This document shows positions 47,212-56,372 of a stretch of DNA of 64,000 nucleotides, one piece after another. The first letter of the stretch is position 1. Each line of letters begins with the position of its first letter. Source of the DNA: Microbacterium flavum. GTDB lineage: Bacteria > Actinomycetota > Actinomycetes > Actinomycetales > Microbacteriaceae. The notes below the pieces were generated by a model that was not told where the DNA came from, made no database searches, and saw only the letters and a program-made list of their open reading frames with translations. The position numbers and the translations under genes are program-made. The stretch is taken from assembly GCF_018717645.1 (NCBI RefSeq), contig NZ_JAFLHG010000001.1:248001-312000 (forward strand). The letters are read 5' to 3'.

Positions 47212-48377
47212 CCACCTTCTCCCCCGCTGCCCGCAGCGTCCTGGAACGCCAGCGGATCGAGCTGCCCTCGTGGGCCTTCGGCAATTCGGGGACGCGCTTC
47301 CGAGTCTTCGGACAGCCGGGCATACCGCGGGATCCCTTCGAGAAGGTCGCGGACGCCGCCGAGGTCGGTCGCCTCACCGGCCTGGTCGGCGCCGTCGCGC
47401 TGCACTATCCGTGGGACCGTGTCGAGGACCCGGCGACGCTGCGGTCCTTCGCGCTGGAGCACGGTGTGGCGCTGGGCACCGTCAACTCCAACACCTTCCA
47501 GGATGACGAGTACATGCTCGGCAGCCTGGCGAGTACGGATGCCGCCGTGCGCCGTCGCGCGATCGACCACCACTTCGCCTGCATCGACCTCATGCACGCG
47601 ACCGGTTCCCGCGACCTCAAGATCTGGCTCGCCGACGGCACCAACTACCCGGGTCAGAGCGACATGCGCGAGCGTCAGGATCACCTCGCGGCCTCCCTCG
47701 CGGAGATCTATTCGCGCATCGGCGAGGAGCAGCGGCTCGTCCTGGAGTACAAGTTCTTCGAACCCGCGTTCTACCACACCGATGTGCCCGACTGGGGCAC
47801 CTCCTATGCGCAGGTCAGTGCGCTCGGAGACCGGGCGCTCGTGTGTCTCGACACCGGCCACCATGCACCCGGCACCAACATCGAGTTCATCGTGATGCAG
47901 CTGCTGCGCCTCGGGAAGCTCGGCTCGTTCGACTTCAACAGTCGCTTCTACGCCGACGACGATCTCATCGTCGGCGCTGCCGACCCGTTCCAGCTGTTCC
48001 GGATCCTCGTCGAGTGCCTCCGAGGCGGCGCCTTCGAGGAGGACTCGCAGGTGGCCTTCATGCTCGATCAGTGCCACAACATCGAACGGAAGATCCCGGC
48101 GCAGATCCGGTCCGTGCTCAACGTGCAGGAGATGACCGCCCGCGCTCTGCTGCTCGACCGCAGCGCGCTCACCGCCGCACAGCACGAGGGCGACGTCCTG
48201 GGAGCCAACGCCATCCTCATGGATGCCTTCTACACCGATGTCCGCCCACTGCTCGCTGACCTCCGCGCAGCACGGGGGCTGCCGTCCGACCCGATGGTCG
48301 CTTTCGCGACATCCGGGTACCAGGAGCGCGTCGACCGCGAGCGGGTCGGTGGACAGCAGAGCGGGTGGGGCGCCTGA
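47208..48377 (+). CDS. rhaI: L-rhamnose isomerase (RhaI type)
   Basis: A 389-residue xylose-isomerase-like TIM barrel that converts L-rhamnose to L-rhamnulose. The metal-site blocks are V-L-E-Y-K-F-F-E-P, L-D-T-G-H-H-A-P-G-T-N-I-E and F-D-F-N-S-R-F-Y-A-D-D-D. Y-P-W-D and N-S-N-T-F-Q-D near residues 66-98 are also typical of the actinobacterial and pseudomonad RhaI group, distinct from E. coli RhaA. GTG 47208 overlaps the rhaM stop. The fused aldolase/dehydrogenase follows 46 bases downstream. Confidence 0.94.
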   Translation: MTTFSPAARSVLERQRIELPSWAFGNSGTRFRVFGQPGIPRDPFEKVADAAEVGRLTGLVGAVALHYPWDRVEDPATLRSFALEHGVALGTVNSNTFQDDEYMLGSLASTDAAVRRRAIDHHFACIDLMHATGSRDLKIWLADGTNYPGQSDMRERQDHLAASLAEIYSRIGEEQRLVLEYKFFEPAFYHTDVPDWGTSYAQVSALGDRALVCLDTGHHAPGTNIEFIVMQLLRLGKLGSFDFNSRFYADDDLIVGAADPFQLFRILVECLRGGAFEEDSQVAFMLDQCHNIERKIPAQIRSVLNVQEMTARALLLDRSALTAAQHEGDVLGANAILMDAFYTDVRPLLADLRAARGLPSDPMVAFATSGYQERVDRERVGGQQSGWGA

Positions 48378-48423
48378 GCTGCGGGATCGCCCTTTCCGAC
48401 CACACAGGGAAACAGAGGAAGAG

Positions 48424-50457
48424 ATGACCGAGACCGTCGATCAGCTGATCGCGCGCAGCAACCGCCTGGGATCCGATCGGGCGAACACCAACTTCGCCGG
48501 CGGGAACACGTCCGCCAAGGGCATTGCGACAGACCCCGCTTCCGGCGACGACGTCGAACTGCTGTGGGTGAAGGGCTCCGGGGGCGACCTGGGGACGTTG
48601 ACACCCGCGGGGCTTGCGTCCCTGCGGCTGGATCGCGTGCGAGCGCTGGAGAACGTCTACCGCGGCGTCGCGCACGAGGACGAGATGGTAGCCGCGTTCG
48701 ACTACTGCCTCTTCGGACGCGGCGGGGCCAGCCCCTCGATCGACACGTCCATGCATGCGCTCGTGGAGAAGGCCCACGTGGACCATCTCCATCCCGACTC
48801 GGGGATCGCGATCGCGACCGCCGCCGACGGCGAGCGCCTCACCTCTCAGATCTTCGGGGATCGGGTCGTGTGGGTTCCCTGGCGCCGCCCGGGGTTCCAG
48901 CTCGGCCTCGACATCCGCGAGGTCCAGCGCACCCACCCCGAAGCGGTCGGCTGCATCCTCGGCGGTCATGGGATCACCGCGTGGGGAGAGACGAGCGACG
49001 AGTGCGAGGCGAATTCCCTCTGGATCATCCAGACTGCGGCGGCGTACATCGCCGAGCATGGGCGCGCCGAGCCCTTCGGGGCACGACTGCCGGGGTACGG
49101 CGCCCTTCCCGACGCAGAACGCCGAGAGCGCGCAGCGGCCCTCGCCCCGTCGATTCGCGCGATCGCGAGCTCGGACCGGCGCATGGTCGGCCACTACAGC
49201 GATGACCCCGCCGTGCTCGATTTCCTCGAGCGCGCCGAGCACCCTCGTCTCGCTGCGCTCGGCACGAGCTGCCCCGACCACTTCCTGCGCACCAAAGTCG
49301 CCCCCCTGCTTCTCGACCTGCCCGCGACGGCGTCCGTCTCCGAGCAGCTCGATCGACTGGACGAGTTGCACGAGACGTACCGCGCGGACTACCGCGCGTA
49401 CTACGAGACGTACGCCGACGCGGACTCGCCGGCAATCCGCGGCGCCGACCCGTTGATCGTGCTGGTCCCCGGCGTCGGCATGTTCTCCTACGGCGCCGAC
49501 AAGCAGACAGCGCGGGTGGCGGGAGAGTTCTACCTCAACGCGATCAACGTGATGCGTGGCGCCGAGGCGCTTTCCACCTACGCTCCGATCTCCGACGCGG
49601 AGAAGTTCCGCATCGAGTACTGGGCTCTCGAAGAAGCCAAGCTCCAACGGATGCCCGCCGCGCCGTCCCACCGCGGACGGATCGCCTTCATCACCGGCGC
49701 CGCGTCGGGGATCGGCAAGGCGATCGCGCAGCGGCTCGCGGCCGAGGGCGCGTGCGTCGTCGTGGCCGACCTGGACCTCGACAAGGCGCGGGCGACTGCG
49801 GCAGAGCTGGGCGGACCGGACGTCGCCATCGGGGTCGCCGTCGACGTCTCGCGCGCATCCGCTGTCCGCGCCGCCGTCGATGAGACGCTCCTCGCCTTCG
49901 GCGGGATCGACCTCATCGTCAACAATGCCGGCCTGTCAATGGCCAAGAGCCTGCTGGAAACCACCGAGGCCGACTGGGACCTCCAACACGACGTCATGTC
50001 CAAGGGCTCGTTCCTGGTCTCGCAAGCCGCGGCATCCGCTCTCATCGCGCAGCGGCTGGGCGGCGACATCGTCTACATCTCGTCGAAGAACTCCGTGTTC
50101 GCCGGCCCGAACAACGTGGCCTACTCCGCCACGAAGGCGGACCAATCGCACCAGGTCCGGCTGCTGGCGGCGGAACTGGGCGAACACGGCATCCGCGTCA
50201 ACGGGGTCAACCCCGACGGCGTCGTCCGCGGCTCGGGGATCTTCGCCGGCGGCTGGGGTGCGGACCGCGCCAAGACCTACGGCGTCGAGGAGCAGGAACT
50301 CGGTCAGTTCTACGCGAACCGGACGATCCTCAAGCGCGAAGTGCTGCCCGAGCACATCGCCAACGCGGTCTTCGTGCTCACCGGCCCCGAACTCGACCAC
50401 ACGACGGGCGTCCACATCCCCGTCGACTCCGGCGTCGCCGCCGCATTCCTCCGATGA
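48424..50457 (+). CDS. rhaEW: Bifunctional rhamnulose-1-phosphate aldolase / lactaldehyde dehydrogenase
   Basis: A 677-residue fusion. Residues 1 to about 415 are a class II aldolase (N-T-N-F-A-G-G-N-T-S-A-K-G, H-V-D-H-L-H-P-D-S and G-G-H-G-I-T-A). From about 419 it is a short-chain dehydrogenase: T-G-A-A-S-G-I-G (424-431), N-N-A-G-L-S, Y-I-S-S-K-N-S and Y567-x-x-x-K571. The aldolase splits rhamnulose 1-phosphate to DHAP and L-lactaldehyde, which the second domain should oxidise to lactate. GAGGAAGAG lies upstream. It overlaps rhaB by four bases. Confidence 0.94.
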   Translation: MTETVDQLIARSNRLGSDRANTNFAGGNTSAKGIATDPASGDDVELLWVKGSGGDLGTLTPAGLASLRLDRVRALENVYRGVAHEDEMVAAFDYCLFGRGGASPSIDTSMHALVEKAHVDHLHPDSGIAIATAADGERLTSQIFGDRVVWVPWRRPGFQLGLDIREVQRTHPEAVGCILGGHGITAWGETSDECEANSLWIIQTAAAYIAEHGRAEPFGARLPGYGALPDAERRERAAALAPSIRAIASSDRRMVGHYSDDPAVLDFLERAEHPRLAALGTSCPDHFLRTKVAPLLLDLPATASVSEQLDRLDELHETYRADYRAYYETYADADSPAIRGADPLIVLVPGVGMFSYGADKQTARVAGEFYLNAINVMRGAEALSTYAPISDAEKFRIEYWALEEAKLQRMPAAPSHRGRIAFITGAASGIGKAIAQRLAAEGACVVVADLDLDKARATAAELGGPDVAIGVAVDVSRASAVRAAVDETLLAFGGIDLIVNNAGLSMAKSLLETTEADWDLQHDVMSKGSFLVSQAAASALIAQRLGGDIVYISSKNSVFAGPNNVAYSATKADQSHQVRLLAAELGEHGIRVNGVNPDGVVRGSGIFAGGWGADRAKTYGVEEQELGQFYANRTILKREVLPEHIANAVFVLTGPELDHTTGVHIPVDSGVAAAFLR

Positions 50458-51875
50458 GCGACGGGCGGGTGATCGCCGTCGACCTGGGCGCGACGAGTGG
50501 CAGGGTGATCCTCGGGGAGGTGAGCCGCGACGGCATATCGATGCAGACGACGGCCCGCTTCGCGAACCGGCCCCTCCGCATGCAGGGCCGTCTCCATTGG
50601 GATGTGCTGTCGCTGTGGCGCGGGGTTCTGGAAGGCGTGAGCGCCGCGGCGCGCGAGGGCGCCCCCATCGCTTCGGTGGGTGTCGATTCGTGGGGCGTGG
50701 ACTACGCGCTCCTGCGCGCCGGACGCCTGCTGGGCAACCCCGTCCACTATCGCGACGACCGCTCGCTCCGTGGGGCGCACGCGCTCCTGGAACGCGTGGA
50801 CCCCGCGGATCTGTTCGCGTCCAACGGTCTGCAGCACATGCCGATCAACACCATCAATCAACTCGCCTCGGGTGAGGATGCCCTCCTGGACGCCGCAGAC
50901 ACCCTCCTCCTCATTCCCGACCTCTTCGCACACCTCCTCTCCGGAGCCGTGTCGGTCGAGCGCACCAACGCCTCGACCACCGGGCTGTTGAATGCCGAGA
51001 CCGCGCAGTGGAGTCCCGATCTCGCTCGCCTGGCGGGTCTTTCCCCCACGATCCTCCCTCCGCTCGTCGACGCGGGAACCGCGCTGGGGGGCCTGCGCAC
51101 CGACGTGCGGGAGGAGACCGGACTCGGAGGCGGCGTCGAGGTGATCGCCGTCGGATCGCACGACACGGCCTCCGCCGTCGTCGCCGTGCCGATGGATGCC
51201 GCGCACGCCGCGTACATCTCCTGCGGCACGTGGGGACTCGTCGGGGTGGAAGTGGCGGCGCCCGTCCTCTGCGAGGCCGTGCGGGAGGCATCCTTCACCA
51301 ATGAGATCGGCGTCGACGGCCGTGTGCGACTTCTGCACAATGTGATGGGGCTCTGGCTCCTCAGCGAGACGGTGCGCTGGTGGGAGCGGGTCGACGGCGG
51401 AGTCGTCGAGCTCGCCCCGCTCCTGGCCGAGGCCGCGGCCGTGCGGGGACACGTGGACACCTTCGACGTCGACGACGACGTCTTCCTCGCGCCCGGAGAC
51501 ATGCCTACCCGCATCGCCGCGTGGTACACCGAGAGGGGCCGGCGTGCGCCCTCCACACGGGCTGAGATCACCCGCAGCATCGTCGAGTCCCTGGCGCGGA
51601 CGTTCGCCGACTCCGCTCGCCGCGCCGGCCGCCTCGGCGGGGTGGATGTGCGGGAGATCCACCTCGTCGGAGGCGGGGCGCTGAACGCGCTTCTGTGCCA
51701 GCGCACGGCCGACCTGGCAGGACTCCCCGTGTTCGCCGGGCCCGTGGAGGCGACGGCGATCGGCAACCTGCTCGTACAGGCCCGCACCTCCGGGCGCATC
51801 GTCGGCTCACTCGACGCCCTGCGCGACCTCGTGCGCCGCACGCATTCCCCCGTCCGGTTCGACCCGCGTCCCTGA
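50454..51875 (+). CDS. rhaB: L-rhamnulokinase
   Basis: A 473-residue FGGY kinase that makes L-rhamnulose 1-phosphate. The start V-I-A-V-D-L-G-A-T-S-G-R and G-S-H-D-T-A-S-A-V are rhamnulokinase-specific, followed by S-C-G-T-W-G-L-V-G and I-H-L-V-G-G-G-A-L-N-A-L-L-C-Q near the end. The ATG overlaps the stop of the aldolase/dehydrogenase. It differs clearly from the kinase at 38010, which lacks these blocks. Confidence 0.94.
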   Translation: MSDGRVIAVDLGATSGRVILGEVSRDGISMQTTARFANRPLRMQGRLHWDVLSLWRGVLEGVSAAAREGAPIASVGVDSWGVDYALLRAGRLLGNPVHYRDDRSLRGAHALLERVDPADLFASNGLQHMPINTINQLASGEDALLDAADTLLLIPDLFAHLLSGAVSVERTNASTTGLLNAETAQWSPDLARLAGLSPTILPPLVDAGTALGGLRTDVREETGLGGGVEVIAVGSHDTASAVVAVPMDAAHAAYISCGTWGLVGVEVAAPVLCEAVREASFTNEIGVDGRVRLLHNVMGLWLLSETVRWWERVDGGVVELAPLLAEAAAVRGHVDTFDVDDDVFLAPGDMPTRIAAWYTERGRRAPSTRAEITRSIVESLARTFADSARRAGRLGGVDVREIHLVGGGALNALLCQRTADLAGLPVFAGPVEATAIGNLLVQARTSGRIVGSLDALRDLVRRTHSPVRFDPRP

Positions 51876-51910
51876 CGCCCGACTCCCCCGCATCCCCCGA
51901 GAGGACTCCC

Positions 51911-52780
51911 ATGATCTTCGGTTCGCACGGTCTGGTCTGGACAGGCTCCTTCGATGAGGCGGGCCTGCGCACCGCCGTGGTGGGCAATGCCGCCGCCGGC
52001 TACGACATCCTCGAGATCCCCCTGCTCGACCCCTTCGCCTTCGACCTCGGGGCCGCGCAGCGCGTCCTCGCCGAGCATTCCACGCGGATCACCGCGTCAC
52101 TCGGTCTGTCCGCCGGGACGGACATCAGCAGCGAGGACCCTGGCGCCGTCGCCGCGGGCGAGCGATTGCTCGAGCGCGCTGTCGAGGTGACCGCCGAGTT
52201 GGGCGGGAGGTGGCTGGTCGGCGTGATCTACGGAGCGATGCGCAAGCATGAGCGACCGCTGACGCCGACGGGGCGCCACAACGGCCAGGCGGTGCTGCGA
52301 CGCGTCGCCGACCACGCCGCAGCGCGTGGAGTGAGCCTCGCGGTGGAAGTCGTGAACCGCTATGAGACGAACGTCATCAACACGGCACGCCAGGCCATCG
52401 CGTATCTGCGCGAGATCGACCACGACAACATCCGCCTGCATCTGGACACGTATCACATGAACATCGAGGAGTCCGGGCTCTTCGAGCCGTTCCTCGATGC
52501 CGGCGACCTGCTCGGATACGTGCACATCGGAGAGAGTCACCGCGGGTACCTCGGAACGGGCACGGTGGATTTCGCTGCGACGTTCCGTGCGCTGGCACGC
52601 ATCGACTACACCGGGCCCGTCGTCTTCGAGTCCTTCTCGAATGCCGTCGTCGACCCGACCTTGAGCAACACCCTCGGTGTATGGCGCAATCTCTGGGACG
52701 ACAGCGACGACCTCGCACGGCACGCGATCGCCTTCATGCGCGGCCAGGAGCGCGCCGTCCAGACGATCGCGATGCACTGA
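51911..52780 (+). CDS. Sugar isomerase/epimerase (tagatose/psicose 3-epimerase type)
   Basis: A 289-residue xylose-isomerase-like TIM barrel. The metal ligands can be followed: Glu in V-E-V-V-N-R-Y-E-T, Asp in L-H-L-D-T-Y-H-M-N, His in G-E-S-H-R-G-Y-L-G and Glu in V-F-E-S-F-S. This set is that of D-tagatose/D-allulose 3-epimerases; L-ribulose 3-epimerase is also possible. GAGAGGA precedes ATG 51911. It is the last gene of the rha operon, 35 bases after rhaB, and might link L-rhamnose metabolism to the ketose used by the kinase at 38010. Confidence 0.9.
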   Translation: MIFGSHGLVWTGSFDEAGLRTAVVGNAAAGYDILEIPLLDPFAFDLGAAQRVLAEHSTRITASLGLSAGTDISSEDPGAVAAGERLLERAVEVTAELGGRWLVGVIYGAMRKHERPLTPTGRHNGQAVLRRVADHAAARGVSLAVEVVNRYETNVINTARQAIAYLREIDHDNIRLHLDTYHMNIEESGLFEPFLDAGDLLGYVHIGESHRGYLGTGTVDFAATFRALARIDYTGPVVFESFSNAVVDPTLSNTLGVWRNLWDDSDDLARHAIAFMRGQERAVQTIAMH

Positions 52781-52782
52781 CC

Positions 52783-52797
52783 CGCGGGACTCCCGCG
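52783..52797. terminator. Hairpin between convergent operons
   Basis: CGCGGG (52783-52788) and CCCGCG (52792-52797) with a three-base loop fill the 22-base gap between the epimerase and the convergent transglutaminase gene. Confidence 0.5.
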
Positions 52798-52802
52798 CCC
52801 GA

Positions 52803-53675
52803 TCACGCCTCGCGGGTGATCGTCACCTTCACGTGCAGCTCGCCCTTGAACGGCCCCGCGTAGACGCCTCGCAGCGGCGGGACGTCGTTGTAGTCGCGAC
52901 CGCGGCCGACGAGGACATGGCGTTCGCCGATCTCGCTGCCGTTGGTCGGGTCGTATCCCTGCCACTCGCCGAGGAACCACTCCACCCAGGCGTGCGATTC
53001 GCCCGTGACCGCGACGCCGATCTCGGGGTGCGCACTCGGGTGGAGGTACCCCGAGACGTAGCGCGCGGGGATTCCGACCGAGCGCAGCGCCCCCAGCGTG
53101 ATGTGCGTGATGTCCTGGCAGACGCCCTTGCGTTCGACCCACGCCTCGGCGCCCGTGGAGTGCACGCCGGTGATGCCGGGCATGTACTCGACGGCGTCGC
53201 CGACGGCGTTCGCGATCGCGAGCGCGGCCTGGCCGGGGTGATCGTGGTGCGACGCGATCGACCGGGCGATCTCGGCGACCTCCGGATGCGGCTCGGTGCG
53301 GCGCGACTGGCCGAGCATCTCGACGGTCGCGATCGCACGCTCGCTCTCCCGACGGAGGCGATCCCACCTCACCTCGACGGGCTCGATCGGTCGCGGACGC
53401 ACCTCGACGAGAGACCGCGCGGTGATGTCGAGCGCGCTGTGGCCGGCGAGCACGTCGAAGGCTGCGACCCGCGTGCCGAAGTAGTCCGTGTAGTAGTTCA
53501 CGCTCGTGGACGGCTCGATGTCGAGCTGAGAGCTCAGCACGAACTGGGAGTCGGTCGACCCCGGCAGCATGCGCGCCTCGTTGTACGACGCCCCCACCTC
53601 GCCGGGGTAGGTGAACCCGGTGGCGTGCTCGATGCGGAGCCGGCTCGCCCCACCCGGAATGGCCCTGGCGGTCAT
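52803..53675 (-). CDS. Transglutaminase-like protein
   Basis: A 290-residue protein: N-terminal beta domain (I-E-H-A-T-G-F-T-Y, Y-N-E-A-R-M) and the transglutaminase core with Cys186 in K-G-V-C-Q-D-I-T-H, His228 in G-E-S-H-A-W-V-E-W and Asp242 in G-Y-D-P-T-N-G. These are the peptidase/transglutaminase triad. It is the third gene of the operon and overlaps the alpha-E gene (ATGA). With the ATP-grasp and alpha-E proteins it is known as a conserved set thought to make or cut a peptide-like bond. No signal peptide is visible. Confidence 0.92.
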   Translation of the reverse strand: MTARAIPGGASRLRIEHATGFTYPGEVGASYNEARMLPGSTDSQFVLSSQLDIEPSTSVNYYTDYFGTRVAAFDVLAGHSALDITARSLVEVRPRPIEPVEVRWDRLRRESERAIATVEMLGQSRRTEPHPEVAEIARSIASHHDHPGQAALAIANAVGDAVEYMPGITGVHSTGAEAWVERKGVCQDITHITLGALRSVGIPARYVSGYLHPSAHPEIGVAVTGESHAWVEWFLGEWQGYDPTNGSEIGERHVLVGRGRDYNDVPPLRGVYAGPFKGELHVKVTITREA

Positions 53676-54604
53676 GAGGTCTCTCCGATCCAGCTCGGTT
53701 CGGCGTGCGTCGGGAAGAACCGGTCGCGGATCGCCTCGGACGCCTGGCGCGTCACCTTCTGCACCTGCTCCATGTGATCGGGGAGCTCCGCGAGGATCTC
53801 CTCGATCGGCCGGTACTCGAGATCGTTGCGGATGCGCCCGAGCGCCCGCAGCACGGTGTTGGAGTGGCCCACACGGTCGGCGACCGGATCGATGGCGCTC
53901 ATGCACGTCTCCGCGACGGTGATCGAGTGGATGACCGACCGCGGGAAGAGTCGGTCGAGGAGCAGGAACTCGGCGGCGTTGGCGGAGCTCGGCATCCCGC
54001 GGTAGGTGCGCAGGTATGCCTCGTACGCGCCGCAGGAGCGGAGGATCGTCGTCCAGGACGGACCGGATGCCTCCGTCAGCGCACGCGTCGCGAGCAGACG
54101 CGCCGTCATGTCGGTGCGCTCGATCGCGCGCCCGAGGGTGAGGAACTGCCACGCCTCGTCGCGGCTCGTGGACGAGTCGGTGACCCCGACCGCGAGAGCC
54201 GAGCGCTCGCGCACCCACTGGAAGAACTCGTGCGCCTTCTCGTTGTAGATCCGCCGCGGCATGCGGGAGTACGTCGTATTGAGCGTCTCCCAGATCTCCG
54301 TGGAGACGATCTCGCGCGCCCGGCGGGCGTTCTCACGCGCTGACTGGACGGCGTAGGCGATGCTCGACGGGTTCCCCCGGTCCACGGCGAGGCTCGTGAG
54401 GACGTCGCCGCGGGTGACCCGCTGCGTGTCCTCCGGGGGAAAGGACCCCATGACGCCCATGAGCGAGCGGCACGCGGTGTCCTCGTCGATCCAGGGGTCC
54501 TCGAGCAGGAGCTGCAGGTGGACGTCGAGGATGCGGGCCGTTCCGTCGGCGCGCTCGATGTAGCGCCCGATCCAGAAGAGGGATTCGGCGATGCGACTCA
54601 GCAC
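53672..54604 (-). CDS. Alpha-E domain protein (DUF403)
   Basis: A 310-residue, mostly helical protein of the alpha-E family. The start L-S-R-I-A-E-S-L-F-W-I-G-R-Y-I-E-R-A-D is the family signature, with W-E-T-L-N-T-T-Y near the middle and R-I-R-N-D-L-E-Y-R-P late. The fold is a helical bundle with unknown activity, always found with the ATP-grasp partner. GTG 54604 overlaps the stop of that partner by seven bases. It is the second gene of a three-gene operon. Confidence 0.9.
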   Translation of the reverse strand: MLSRIAESLFWIGRYIERADGTARILDVHLQLLLEDPWIDEDTACRSLMGVMGSFPPEDTQRVTRGDVLTSLAVDRGNPSSIAYAVQSARENARRAREIVSTEIWETLNTTYSRMPRRIYNEKAHEFFQWVRERSALAVGVTDSSTSRDEAWQFLTLGRAIERTDMTARLLATRALTEASGPSWTTILRSCGAYEAYLRTYRGMPSSANAAEFLLLDRLFPRSVIHSITVAETCMSAIDPVADRVGHSNTVLRALGRIRNDLEYRPIEEILAELPDHMEQVQKVTRQASEAIRDRFFPTHAEPSWIGETS

Positions 54605-56268
54605 GCGAGGCCTCCCTGCTGCTGCTGTTCCTGCTGTTCCGTGAGCGGCCCGGAGTCGCGCGGGGACTGATCGGGCGAGTGCTGCGGGTCGTAGATGATC
54701 GGGATCGCCTGGGTGACGGACGCCTGATCGGCGACGAGGTCCGCGAGACCCCCTGGTTCGTACGGTGCGCGCGGGCCGCGCTGCGGGGCGTCGCCGCCGA
54801 CGATCCAGGTGTCCTTCGACCCGCCGCCCTGCGACGAGTTCACGACGAGTTGCCCCTCGGGAAGGGCGACGCGGGTGAGGCCGCCCGGCAGCACCCAGAT
54901 GTCGTCGCCGCTGTTGACCGCGAACGGGCGCAGGTCCGCGTGACGCGGGCGCATCCCGTCCTCGACGAGGGTCGGGATGGTCGAGAGCATCACGACCGGC
55001 TGGGCGATCCAGCCGCGCGGGTCGGTGATGAGCTTCTTGCGGAGCTTCTCGAGCTCGGCGGGGGAGGCATCCGGGCCGACCACGAGTCCCTTGCCGCCCG
55101 ACCCGTCGACCGGCTTCACGACGAGCTGATCGAGGCGGTCGAGCACCTCTTCGAGTGCATCGGGCTCCTCGAGCCGCCACGTGTCGACGTTCTTGAGGAT
55201 GGGCTCCTCGGACAGGTAGTACCGGATGAGATCGGGGACGTACGTGTAGAGCAGCTTGTCGTCGGCGACGCCGTTGCCGACCGCGTTGGCGATCGTGACG
55301 TTGCCGAGCCGCGACGCGAGCATCAGCCCCGGCGACCCGAGCATCGAGTCGGCGCGGAACTGCAGCGGGTCGAGGAAGTCGTCGTCGACCCGGCGGTAGA
55401 TGACATCCACCCGCTTGGAGCCGCGCGTGGTGCGCATGAAGACCTTGCCGCCGAGGCACTGCAGATCGCGCCCCTCGACGAGCTCGACGCCCATGAGGCG
55501 GGCGAGCAGTGTGTGCTCGAAGTAGGCGGAGTTGTACACGCCGGGCGTCAGCACCACGACGTTCGGGTCCTCCACCCCGGGCGGCGCGGAGTTGCGCAGC
55601 GCCTGGAGGAGCTTGTTCGGGTAGTCGCCCACCGGCTGCACCCGCATCGAGTGGAAGAGCTCGGGGAGCGTCTGCGCCATGACCCGGCGGTTGGAGATGA
55701 CGTAGCTGACGCCGGACGGCACGCGGACGTTGTCCTCGAGGACGCGCATCTCCCCGTTCTCGTCGCGGATCAGGTCGATGCCGGCGACCTGGATGCGCAC
55801 GCCGTTGGCGGCATGGATGCCGGCGGCCTGGCGGTAGAAGTACTGCGAACTCGCGATGAGCGCGGCGGGGAGCACCCCGTCGCGCACGCAGTACTGGTGT
55901 CCGTAGGCATCGTCGAGGAAGGCCTCCAGTGCGCGCACGCGCTGCTTCACGCCCTTCTCGACGTGACTCCACTCCTCGAAGTCGATCACGCGCGGCACGG
56001 CGTCCAGCGGGAACGGCCGCTCCTCACCGGCGAAGTCGAACGTCACCCCCTGCGCGAGGTACGAGCTCGCGAGCGACTCGGTGCGCCCGCGCAGCTCCTC
56101 CTGCGTCAGCTTCGCCAGCGCCTGATAGAGCTCGCGATACGCCGCTCGGGAAGGCGGCGCCTCTCCTGTGTGCGTCGGCGCCTCGAACATCTCGTCGAAC
56201 GCCGGGACGCCCGATGCGGTCTTGCGCGGCGCCAGCGTCGACCCGTAGCCGTCGAACAGATCACCCAT
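54598..56268 (-). CDS. Circularly permuted ATP-grasp protein
   Basis: A 556-residue protein of the circularly permuted type 2 ATP-grasp family (DUF404/407). F-D-E-M-F near 26, N-G-V-R-I-Q-V-A-G-I-D-L-I-R and L-E-D-N-V-R-V-P-S-G-V-S-Y are signature blocks, followed by V-V-K-P-V-D-G-S-G-G-K-G-L. These proteins are predicted to join a carboxylate to an amine. The Pro/Gln-rich tail (E-Q-Q-E-Q-Q-Q-Q) is not conserved. ATG 56268 has no ribosome-binding site; TAGGCT (56281-56276) lies seven bases upstream, so it is probably leaderless. It heads the operon. Confidence 0.92.
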   Translation of the reverse strand: MGDLFDGYGSTLAPRKTASGVPAFDEMFEAPTHTGEAPPSRAAYRELYQALAKLTQEELRGRTESLASSYLAQGVTFDFAGEERPFPLDAVPRVIDFEEWSHVEKGVKQRVRALEAFLDDAYGHQYCVRDGVLPAALIASSQYFYRQAAGIHAANGVRIQVAGIDLIRDENGEMRVLEDNVRVPSGVSYVISNRRVMAQTLPELFHSMRVQPVGDYPNKLLQALRNSAPPGVEDPNVVVLTPGVYNSAYFEHTLLARLMGVELVEGRDLQCLGGKVFMRTTRGSKRVDVIYRRVDDDFLDPLQFRADSMLGSPGLMLASRLGNVTIANAVGNGVADDKLLYTYVPDLIRYYLSEEPILKNVDTWRLEEPDALEEVLDRLDQLVVKPVDGSGGKGLVVGPDASPAELEKLRKKLITDPRGWIAQPVVMLSTIPTLVEDGMRPRHADLRPFAVNSGDDIWVLPGGLTRVALPEGQLVVNSSQGGGSKDTWIVGGDAPQRGPRAPYEPGGLADLVADQASVTQAIPIIYDPQHSPDQSPRDSGPLTEQQEQQQQGGLAC

Positions 56269-56275
56269 GGAGGCG

Positions 56276-56281
56276 AGCCTA
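56276..56281 (-). promoter_or_regulatory. -10 box of the ATP-grasp operon (leaderless)
   Basis: TAGGCT on the minus strand, seven bases before ATG 56268. Confidence 0.5.
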
Positions 56282-56360
56282 GCCCGCGCCGTGTTGCCGG
56301 AGTGTTTCGGATCCGCGGCGGTGCGCTCCGATCTCACAGCCTTCCCCCCTGACGCGGGCC

Positions 56361-56366
56361 TACTGT
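56361..56366 (+). promoter_or_regulatory. -10 box of the molybdopterin oxidoreductase gene (leaderless)
   Basis: TACTGT ends six bases before ATG 56373 (the ATG at 56367 directly abuts the box). Confidence 0.45.
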
Positions 56367-56372
56367 ATGCAC

